A stretch of DNA of 30,063 nt from positions 1 to 30,063 of the forward strand of contig CAKUGQ010000020.1 of the NCBI GenBank assembly GCA_934654755.1, read 5' to 3'. The notes beneath the pieces are model-generated. The model saw only the letters and a program-made list of their open reading frames with translations, was not told the origin of the DNA and did not search any database. A program made the translations under genes and the position numbers. Positions 23,706 to 30,063 of the stretch are shown here, one piece after another. The stretch's first letter is position 1. Each line of letters begins with the position of its first letter. The DNA is from an uncultured Oscillospiraceae bacterium (GTDB lineage: Bacteria; Bacillota; Clostridia; Oscillospirales; Oscillospiraceae).

Positions 23706-25937
23706 ATGAAAAAGCACCTGCTCCTTTGCAGTACCGTATGTCTTCTGCTCGTACTGCTCTGTGCCTGCGGAAGTAACGACCTGCCCACTGCGCCGTCCAC
23801 GCCGACGCCCCCGCCCACAACGGAAAGTCCGTATCCGTCGCTGGAAGGGCTTGGCACCTTCTGCGATATTCTGCCCGACGGCGACGGCTATATTCTGATG
23901 ACGCACACGGGCTTCTATCGGCTTGACAGCGAGTTCCACCGCACGGACAGCAGCGATCTGCGTGTGTATAACGACCTCTACGCCGAGGTCAGCTCCGACA
24001 ACCCCTTCTATCGCATGACGCTTGATCCGGATCTGGACACGCCGCTGCTCACCGCGCTGACAAAGACCTCGCAGGGCATTTTCTTCTTCTGTTATTCCAA
24101 CGGCATCGTCTACCGCGACGGCAGTCCCTGGTTCAGCGTATTGGAATACCTTGAACAGGGTGTCCTGAATGATATGGGCGGCGTCATCCACCCGAGCTGC
24201 AATGTGCAGATTGTGGAATATCACGGCGCCATCTTCACCATGATCTACGGCTTTCGCTGCAACGTACTGATTAAAAATAACGATACGCTTCTGCGGCCGG
24301 CCGGTAACGAAGGCTCGCCGTTCTACCGCGGCATGATGCTGCTTGGCGACCGGCTCTACGCGGGCGTTTCCTTCTATGACGAAGAGAACATGCACACGCC
24401 GATGGGCGGCAACGCACTGTTTTGCCTCGATGAAAACAGCACGCTGCCGCTGAGCCGCGACGGCAGCCGCGGTCTGATCGGCAGCTTCGATCACTCCGCC
24501 GTCGCGGACGGTAAGTTCTTCTATGAGCAGGACGGCAAGCTGAAAAGCACGGACGGCAGCATTGTGGAAACATGGGAGCTGACGGGCTTCAGCGAATACG
24601 GCGTGCTGCGCGGCCTGCACGCGCTTTCCGACGGACGGCTGCTGGCCGTTGACAGCAGGAACCGGATTCTGGCCTTCTCACGTGAGCTCGTCTCCTCGAT
24701 GGAGCTGGTCACGCTGCGCCTTGGCTATCTCAGCCATGAGGGCGACGAAACCTTTACGCTTCTTGCCGACGCCGTCAACGGGATCAGAGAAGCCGTCAGC
24801 GTAGAAGCCATTGCCTACGACAGTGCCGACGCGCTGGCAAGCGCCGTTTCGAAGGGCGAGATAGACCTTGTCGCCTCCGGCGACGAAGCCGTTATGCGGC
24901 TCCTGGCCGACCGCGGTATGCTGACCGATCTGTTCACAACGAATCCCGACCTGAAGGACTCCGGACTTGCACCCGTATTGACAACTCGCTATCTCTCCGG
25001 CAAAAATGCTTTCTATCTGCCCGCGCAAATGTCCATATATACCTGTCTCACCTCGCGCGAGCGCGGTTTTAACCTCCGCGGACAGATCGATGACGCCGGA
25101 AACGTGCGTGTGCCGATTTCCCTGAAGGAGTTCGGCGAGCTGCTTGCCGGTTCCTCCGCCGGTGGAAACGACGCATTTGCGCTGTATTCGCCCGGGGAAG
25201 TGCTGGAGCAGATGGTAAAACTCCTTCTGCTCAATTACACCGACCCCGAAACCGGCAAGGTCACATTGCCGGAAAACGACTATGCCGCAATTCTGGAATA
25301 CTGCAGACAGTTTAACGGCAGCGCCGCTGCGTCGCTTGCACAAGACGACCTGCTTGCCGCCCGCGAAGCACTGCCGGTCATCCCCGGAAAGATGTATCTG
25401 GTCAGCAGTTACGACGAGCTGTATAAGCTGATGCTGCATCCATCCCAGACAACGCTTGCGCTCGAGCTGAACGATCCTGCGCTCAACGCCTATACGCTGG
25501 TACCGCAGACCTTCCTTGCCGTCTCGGCTTATGCGTCGGACAGCTATGCAGCACAGGCTGCCGCACTGATTGACGCGGTTATGGCCGATACCAACATCCA
25601 GTATCTGTTTACCATGAACTGTCTGAAGAGCGAAAATGCTTCAGCCGGTTTCCCGATCAACATAAACTGTCTTGTTTATGTGAACAATATGCAGGCCTCA
25701 AATCTGCAACTCAGCTCCCGGACCGATATCGACTACAAGGTTGCCTTCAGCATCACGGATATCCTCTCCGCCGCGATACGGGTCGCCGAGGTCATGTACG
25801 AGCCGGATGAGGCGGTCATGACACAGCTCACCGAATCGCTGACAAAGATCGGCGCGGAGTATTTCGCCGGTCGTCTGGATGCGGCGCAGGCCGTTCAGCA
25901 GTCACAGCAGGTGATCGAAGCGCACAACGCCCGCTGA
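23706..25937 (+). CDS. Large lipoprotein, beta-propeller-like N-half and solute-binding-like C-half (copy 2)
   Basis: 743 residues, a paralogue of the gene immediately upstream along its whole length. The lipid Cys is again at position 21 (LCAC, 18-21) and the segment PDGDGYILMTHTGFYRLDSE falls at the same positions. RELVSSMELVTLRLGY is identical but for the last part, and YLPAQMSIY is conserved. Differences are spread evenly, so this is an old tandem duplication that has diverged in sequence but not in layout. GGAGG precedes ATG 23706; the 23-nt gap to copy 1 has no terminator, so the two share a transcript that ends at the terminator at 25954. Probably a pair of surface sensors or binding proteins for related ligands (inference). 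Confidence 0.8.
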   Translation: MKKHLLLCSTVCLLLVLLCACGSNDLPTAPSTPTPPPTTESPYPSLEGLGTFCDILPDGDGYILMTHTGFYRLDSEFHRTDSSDLRVYNDLYAEVSSDNPFYRMTLDPDLDTPLLTALTKTSQGIFFFCYSNGIVYRDGSPWFSVLEYLEQGVLNDMGGVIHPSCNVQIVEYHGAIFTMIYGFRCNVLIKNNDTLLRPAGNEGSPFYRGMMLLGDRLYAGVSFYDEENMHTPMGGNALFCLDENSTLPLSRDGSRGLIGSFDHSAVADGKFFYEQDGKLKSTDGSIVETWELTGFSEYGVLRGLHALSDGRLLAVDSRNRILAFSRELVSSMELVTLRLGYLSHEGDETFTLLADAVNGIREAVSVEAIAYDSADALASAVSKGEIDLVASGDEAVMRLLADRGMLTDLFTTNPDLKDSGLAPVLTTRYLSGKNAFYLPAQMSIYTCLTSRERGFNLRGQIDDAGNVRVPISLKEFGELLAGSSAGGNDAFALYSPGEVLEQMVKLLLLNYTDPETGKVTLPENDYAAILEYCRQFNGSAAASLAQDDLLAAREALPVIPGKMYLVSSYDELYKLMLHPSQTTLALELNDPALNAYTLVPQTFLAVSAYASDSYAAQAAALIDAVMADTNIQYLFTMNCLKSENASAGFPININCLVYVNNMQASNLQLSSRTDIDYKVAFSITDILSAAIRVAEVMYEPDEAVMTQLTESLTKIGAEYFAGRLDAAQAVQQSQQVIEAHNAR

Positions 25938-25953
25938 CTTCCTTTTCCGCCAT

Positions 25954-25988
25954 GCCCCGGAAGCAAAGCAATGCTTCCGGGGCTTTCT
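25954..25988 (+). terminator. Intrinsic terminator of the lipoprotein operon
   Basis: A perfect 12-bp stem (GCCCCGGAAGCA with TGCTTCCGGGGC, 6-nt loop) followed by TTTCT, 16 nt after the second lipoprotein stop. Confidence 0.85.
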
Positions 25989-26127
25989 CATCAAAACCGC
26001 GTTCGAGAAGCAATGTAATGAGTCGTTTTGCGCCGATAATTTTACATTTAAAAGCCGCATCTCGGCAATACGACAGGAGGATGAATTGTAAGCCGCGATT
26101 TTTTTATAAATATTTTTCAAAAACCTG

Positions 26128-26158
26128 TTGACTTTTCACAAATTTCTGTCAAAATAAT
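26128..26158 (+). promoter_or_regulatory. Probable promoter of glnA
   Basis: -35 TTGACT (26128-26133) and a -10-like AATAAT (26153-26158), with a long 19-nt spacer in a strongly AT-rich stretch. TGAC...GTCA half sites (26129-26132, 26148-26151) bracket the spacer and might be an operator, but they do not match a GlnR site I can recognise. Confidence 0.45.
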
Positions 26159-26196
26159 AAGCAGCAGCTCTACTACATACTTAGGAGGTACGCACC

Positions 26197-27621
26197 TTGT
26201 TCCAGAACATTGCACAGGCGAAATCCTTCATCCGTGATAACGGCATTGAGATGGTGGATTTCAAAATGACCGATATTGACGGCCGCTGGAGACACATCAC
26301 CATTCCCGCCGAGCGCTTCGATGAAGGCACCATGACCAACGGTATCGGCTTCGACGGCTCGAACTACGGCTACGCCCCCGTCGAGAACAGCGACATGGTC
26401 TTCATTCCCGACCTGTCCACTGCCGCGGTCGATCCCTTTGCCAAGGTTCCGACTCTCTCCATGTCCGGCGATGCAATGATCATCTCCCGCCCGGAAAACA
26501 AGCCCTTCGACCAGTACCCGCGCAATGTCATCAAGAGCGCCGTCGAACATATGAAGCAGTGCGGCATTGCCGACCGTATGGTCATCGGCCCGGAATTTGA
26601 ATTCCATGTCTTCGACAGCATCCAGTTTGAGTGCCGTCCGAACAATGTCCGCTGTGAAATCGACAATGCGGAGGCCGACTGGAACACCGGCTACGGCACC
26701 GACGGCTACCAGATTCCTCACAAAGGCGGCTACCACATCGATAACCCCAAGGATCGGTACTACGACCTGCGCAGCAAAATGTGTATGCTCATGGACGACT
26801 GGGGCGTAAAGGTCAAGTACCATCACCACGAGGTCGGCGGACCCGGCCAGCTCGAGATCGAGGTAGAACTGGACGACGTCGTGCGCATGGCAGACAACAC
26901 CATGGTCACAAAGTATATCATTCGCAATACCGCCGCGCAGGAAGGCTGCACCGCCACCTTTATGCCGAAGCCCATCTATGCCGAGGCTGGCAACGGTATG
27001 CACGTCCATATGCTGCTGACGAAAAACGGCGAGCCGCTGTTTTATGACGAAAAGGGCTATGCACAGCTCTCCGAACTGGCACACTGGTTCATGGGCGGCC
27101 TGCTGAAGCACGCCAAGTCGCTGTGCGCCATTACCAACCCGTCGACAAACAGCTTCAAACGTCTTGTGCCCGGCTTTGAGGCGCCCGTCACAATCGGCTA
27201 CGCCACAGCCAACCGCTCCGCCGTCATTCGTATTCCGGCCTACGCCAAGTCCCCGCTGCACAAGCGCTTTGAGCTGCGCAACCCGGACGGCACCTGCAAT
27301 CCCTACTATGCTTACGCCGCCATCCTTATGGCCGGTATCGACGGCATCAAGAACAGGATCGACCCGTCCGCCAATGGCTGGGGTCCTTATGACTTCAACC
27401 TGTTCGATCTGCCCGAGGAGGAGAAGGCAAAGATCGATGCGCTTCCCACCAGCCTTGACGAAGCGCTCGACGCTCTTGAAGCCGATCACGACTATCTGAC
27501 CGCCGGCGGCGTGTTCCCGGAGCGCCTGCTCAAGATCTGGATCGCCCGCAAGCGCAGGGAAGCCAACGGCATCTCCCGCATCCCGCATCCGGCAGAATTC
27601 GAGCACTACTACGATCTGTAA
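26197..27621 (+). CDS. glnA: Glutamine synthetase type I
   Basis: Condenses glutamate and ammonia with ATP to glutamine, the main nitrogen assimilation enzyme; a dodecamer in the cytosol. 474 residues. Metal and substrate motifs: GPEFEFHVFD with E133 and E135, HHHEVGGPGQLEIE around 209-222, AGNGMHVH around 264-271, NRSAVIRIP around 339-347, and RFELRNPDG around 357-365. The loop that carries the adenylylated Tyr in E. coli (NLYDLP) reads NLFDLP at 401-406, so F403 cannot be adenylylated. The start codon is TTG 26197 with a perfect AGGAGG 8 nt upstream; there is no closer ATG. It has its own promoter and terminator, so it is a single-gene unit. Confidence 0.97.
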   Translation: MFQNIAQAKSFIRDNGIEMVDFKMTDIDGRWRHITIPAERFDEGTMTNGIGFDGSNYGYAPVENSDMVFIPDLSTAAVDPFAKVPTLSMSGDAMIISRPENKPFDQYPRNVIKSAVEHMKQCGIADRMVIGPEFEFHVFDSIQFECRPNNVRCEIDNAEADWNTGYGTDGYQIPHKGGYHIDNPKDRYYDLRSKMCMLMDDWGVKVKYHHHEVGGPGQLEIEVELDDVVRMADNTMVTKYIIRNTAAQEGCTATFMPKPIYAEAGNGMHVHMLLTKNGEPLFYDEKGYAQLSELAHWFMGGLLKHAKSLCAITNPSTNSFKRLVPGFEAPVTIGYATANRSAVIRIPAYAKSPLHKRFELRNPDGTCNPYYAYAAILMAGIDGIKNRIDPSANGWGPYDFNLFDLPEEEKAKIDALPTSLDEALDALEADHDYLTAGGVFPERLLKIWIARKRREANGISRIPHPAEFEHYYDL

Positions 27622-27640
27622 TCTTCCGCCATACCCACCC

Positions 27641-27675
27641 GCCGCGGCCTGCTGCGCAGGCCGCGGCTCTTTTTT
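27641..27675 (+). terminator. Intrinsic terminator of glnA
   Basis: An 11-bp GC stem (GCCGCGGCCTG with CAGGCCGCGGC, loop CTGCG) followed by TCTTTTTT. Confidence 0.92.
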
Positions 27676-27727
27676 CCGCCCTGCGGCACAACATCGTGAA
27701 TCATTATCCACACGGAATGAATTTTTC

Positions 27728-27756
27728 TTGACTTTTCGGGCATGTCATGTTAAACT
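27728..27756 (+). promoter_or_regulatory. Sigma-A promoter for the oligoendopeptidase gene
   Basis: -35 TTGACT (27728-27733), 17-nt spacer, -10 TAAACT (27751-27756). The transcript would begin near 27763, about 40 nt before the ATG. Confidence 0.75.
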
Positions 27757-27802
27757 GGACGTAGATTTGTGTAACCTAACTCATTTTATAAGGAGAACGC
27801 CC

Positions 27803-29506
27803 ATGAAATTCCGCGAAATGCCCTATTCCCGTCCGGATCTGGCCGCACTGAAGGCCGAATGCTTTGACCTGATCGAGCGGCTGAAGAGCGCCCCCGACTA
27901 CCCTGCCGCCCGCGCCGTGTTCCTTGAAATGGATCGGGCGCAGCGCCATGTCCAGACGCTGTCTACTCTCGCCGAGGTGCGCAACACCATTGACACGCGC
28001 GACAAATTCTACGACGAAGAGGTCAGCTTCTGGAACGCGGCCGGCCCCGAGCTGAATGAGCCGATGCAGCTCTGGACGAAGGCTCTGCTTGCCTCACCGT
28101 TCCGCAAGGAGTTTGCCGAAGAGTTCGGTGAGCTGATGTTCGTCAACGCCGAGCTGAGTCTCAAGACCTTCTCGCCGGAGATTATCCCGCAGCTTCAGCA
28201 GGAAAACGCCGTTGCGCAGGAGTACACCAAGCTCATCGCGTCGGCGCAGATTCCCTTTGAGGGCGGAGTCTACACCCTCTCGCAGCTCTCGCCGTTCAAG
28301 ACCGACCCCGACGACGCGCGCCGCAAGGCTGCATGGATTGCCGAGGGAACCTGGTTCAAGGAGCATCAGCCGGAGCTGGACGATATTTATGATCGCCTCG
28401 TCAAGCTGCGCGACGGCATGGGCCGCACACTCGGTTATGACGGCTACACCCAGCTTGGCTACTACCGCATGACCCGTAACTGCTATACAAAGGCCGACGT
28501 GGAGAAGTTCCGCGCCGCCGTCGTTAAGTATATCGTCCCGCTGGCCGACCGCATCAAGCGGGAGAGCGCAAAACGTATGGGGATGGAATATCCTCTGAGC
28601 TTTGCGGACAACGCTTTGGAATTCCGCAGCGGCAACCCGCGCCCCGCCGGTACACCGGAGGACATTCTTGCACAGGGCAAGAAGTTCTATGATGAGCTGT
28701 CGCCGGAAACAAGCGAATTCTTCCGTACCATGCTCGACGGAGAGCTGCTCGACGTGCTGAGCACCGAGGGCAAAGCTGCCGGCGGCTACTGCACCGGCAT
28801 CCCCGACTATGAAGTTCCCTTCATTTTCGCAAACTTCAACGGCACACAGCATGACGTCGAGGTCGTAACGCACGAAGCCGGTCACGCCTTCGCTTACTAT
28901 ATGAACCGCAAGCGTGTTCCGTTGGAGTATGCCTGGCCGACGATGGAAGCCTGCGAGGTTCACTCCATGTCGATGGAATTCTTCGCATGGCCCTGGGCAG
29001 AGGGCTTCTTCGGCGAAGACACACGCAAATTCCGTTACAGTCACCTGGCCGGTGCGCTGCTCTTCCTGCCCTACGGCACGATGGTTGACCACTTCCAGCA
29101 CATCGTCTACGAAAAGCCGGAGCTGACGCCCGCAGAGCGCCGCGCCGAATGGCATCGCCTGCTCGGTATCTATATGCCGTGGCTGCGGCTTGACGGCGAA
29201 ATTCCCGTCTACGGCGAGGGCGAGGGCTGGCAGCGCCAGACCCACATCTATCAGCGTCCGTTCTATTACATCGACTACTGCTTCGCGCAGACGGTCAGCC
29301 TGCAATTCTGGGCAATGATCCAGCGTGACCGCGCCGATGCGTGGAAGCACTACATGGCCTACACCGTCCAGGGCGGCAGCCGCACCTTCACGGAGCTGCT
29401 CAAGCATGCCGACCTGCGCGCACCGTTCGACGAAGCCTGCCTGCGCGACGTCGCCGAGACCGCCTCGAAATTCCTTGCGGAATATGACCTGACTGGGATT
29501 CAATAA
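27803..29506 (+). CDS. M3 family oligoendopeptidase (PepF-like)
   Basis: 567 residues. A zinc metallopeptidase of the M3 family that cuts short peptides in the cytosol. The zinc motif HEAGH is at 357-361, followed by the Glu ligand region (EYAWPTMEACEVHSMSMEFF) about 25 residues on, and a late IYQRPFYYIDYCFAQ stretch typical of PepF-like enzymes. The helical N-terminal domain precedes the catalytic domain. No signal peptide. AGGAG lies 7 nt before ATG 27803; an in-frame extension upstream overlaps the promoter and is rejected. It has its own promoter and terminator. Confidence 0.93.
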   Translation: MKFREMPYSRPDLAALKAECFDLIERLKSAPDYPAARAVFLEMDRAQRHVQTLSTLAEVRNTIDTRDKFYDEEVSFWNAAGPELNEPMQLWTKALLASPFRKEFAEEFGELMFVNAELSLKTFSPEIIPQLQQENAVAQEYTKLIASAQIPFEGGVYTLSQLSPFKTDPDDARRKAAWIAEGTWFKEHQPELDDIYDRLVKLRDGMGRTLGYDGYTQLGYYRMTRNCYTKADVEKFRAAVVKYIVPLADRIKRESAKRMGMEYPLSFADNALEFRSGNPRPAGTPEDILAQGKKFYDELSPETSEFFRTMLDGELLDVLSTEGKAAGGYCTGIPDYEVPFIFANFNGTQHDVEVVTHEAGHAFAYYMNRKRVPLEYAWPTMEACEVHSMSMEFFAWPWAEGFFGEDTRKFRYSHLAGALLFLPYGTMVDHFQHIVYEKPELTPAERRAEWHRLLGIYMPWLRLDGEIPVYGEGEGWQRQTHIYQRPFYYIDYCFAQTVSLQFWAMIQRDRADAWKHYMAYTVQGGSRTFTELLKHADLRAPFDEACLRDVAETASKFLAEYDLTGIQ

Positions 29507-29536
29507 GGCGGAAATCGCGCCGGACATACGAAAACC

Positions 29537-29568
29537 AAGCGCCTCTCCGGGTTCGGAGAGGCGCTTTT
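29537..29568 (+). terminator. Intrinsic terminator after the oligoendopeptidase gene
   Basis: A 13-bp stem (AAGCGCCTCTCCG with CGGAGAGGCGCTT, loop GGTT) ending in TTTT. Confidence 0.92.
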
Positions 29569-29600
29569 CGGTACTCCTGCCGCCTCGCACCGACGCTTAT

Positions 29601-29792
29601 GTCCATTACGAGGGCGGCTTTGCCACCCATGGCAGTCTGCCGATATGTCATTGCGAGGGCGGCAAAGCCGCCCGTGGCAATCTCATGCCCCGACACTTGT
29701 CATTGCGAGACTTGCGCCAGCAAGTCGTGGCAATCTCCTGTAAGACCTGGCATTAGATTGCCGCGTCGAGCTGCGCCCTCCTCGCAATGACA
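29601..29792. repeat. Third cluster of CATTGCGAG/GGCAATCT hairpin repeats
   Basis: Units at 29646-29684, 29698-29737 and, inverted, 29755-29792; a decayed unit at 29601-29638. The stretch 29685-29793 is a near copy of 16436-16541, including the spacers between units, so a composite block of two units moved or was copied as one. Confidence 0.9.
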
Positions 29793-29810
29793 CGTTATGA
29801 GCGCCGCACC

Positions 29811-29970
29811 CAAAGTCTTCCCCTTGAGGGGAAGGTGCCGAGCATAGCGAGGCGGATGAGGTGTCCGCCGCAGGCGGCCGGATATTGACACGCCCACATT
29901 TGTGGGCTACACCTCATCAGTCTGCGTCGTTTCACTCCGCAGCCAGCTTCCTCTCAAGGGGAAGCCTTTG
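29811..29970. repeat. Imperfect long inverted repeat, MITE- or REP-like element
   Basis: Left arm 29811-29862 and right arm 29910-29970 share CTTCCCCTTGAGGGGAAG-type ends and TGAGGTGT/ACACCTCAT inner ends in inverted order. The middle holds GCCGCAGGCGG and CCCACATTTGTGGG hairpins. No open frame or transposase. The layout is that of a short, non-coding dispersed element. Together with the neighbouring repeats it fills 29570-30063, where no gene is supported. Confidence 0.75.
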
Positions 29971-29989
29971 CGCCGCTGCGCGGCGCAAA
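29967..29989. repeat. 23-nt perfect hairpin abutting the terminal repeat
   Basis: TTTGCGCCGC, loop TGC, GCGGCGCAAA. It overlaps the outer end of the long inverted repeat and touches the 74-bp terminal repeat at 29988. Confidence 0.8.
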
Positions 29990-30061
29990 TCATAACCACC
30001 GGCCGTGCCGGTGGTATGCACTAGCCCCCTTGGGGCATGCCCATGGCCGAGCCTATAGGCT
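29988..30061. repeat. 74-bp palindrome-rich terminal repeat, right copy (inverted)
   Basis: Exact reverse complement of positions 1-74, with only two further bases before the window ends. Contains the same hairpin and palindromes as the left copy. Confidence 0.9.
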
Positions 30062-30063
30062 CA

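Noticed and set aside
26081..26131. A 16-codon ORF after AGGAGG upstream of glnA
   Set aside because: There is no spacing between the GGAGG and the ATG, it lies before the probable glnA promoter, and nothing supports its translation.
1..30061. A 30-kb transposon or integrative element bounded by 74-bp inverted repeats
   Set aside because: The content is ordinary housekeeping operons, with no transposase, integrase or target-site duplication to be seen. An assembly break at dispersed repeats is simpler.

Overview
The window looks like a piece of a mid-to-high-GC, low-oxygen gut Clostridia genome, most likely Oscillospiraceae or a close relative. This is inferred from Firmicutes-type gene order, strong AGGAGG ribosome binding sites with ATG/GTG/TTG starts, a monomeric [FeFe] hydrogenase, formate-tetrahydrofolate (THF) ligase, and abundant short palindromic intergenic repeats. 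No tRNA, rRNA, transposase, integrase, phage gene or CRISPR array was seen. The two ends carry the same 74-bp palindrome-rich repeat in opposite orientation, so this is probably a contig that stops in dispersed repeats rather than a discrete mobile element.

Layout: (1) 79-489, minus: a small zinc-ribbon membrane protein. (2) 690-8702, plus: a tightly packed operon recJ - rel - dtd - MBL-fold hydrolase - hemZ - amidohydrolase, with 1-4 nt overlaps at several junctions, from a good sigma-A promoter at 623-651. A SpoVB/YabM-like flippase, an HU protein and RqcP follow to 11027, ending in an intrinsic terminator. (3) 15947-11170, minus: a one-carbon folate operon fhs - fchA - folD - DUF1576 membrane protein, from a strong promoter and a ~140-nt structured leader. 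(4) 16122-18376: an accessory patch holding an orphan type IV prepilin-like protein with a beta-helix passenger, flanked on both sides by one repeat family. (5) 18377-19015, minus: a small membrane protein preceded by a short ORF carrying a nine-C tract. It diverges from (6) 19210-21250, plus: [FeFe] hydrogenase overlapping an ECF S-component-like protein. (7) 21439-25937: two tandem paralogous lipoproteins. (8) glnA and an M3 oligoendopeptidase, each with its own promoter and terminator. (9) 29570-30063: dispersed repeats.

How the genes fit together: Fhs, FchA and FolD cover formate to methylene-THF. FolD has lost two of the catalytic residues usually needed for cyclohydrolase activity, and FchA lies directly upstream to supply that step. 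Rel, RqcP, HU and Dtd are stress and translation-quality housekeeping functions. The most interesting material is the FolD/FchA division of labour, the orphan prepilin/beta-helix protein between repeats, the poly-C ORF, the structured fhs leader, the lipoprotein pair, and the hairpin repeats whose cores change in a base-pair-preserving way.
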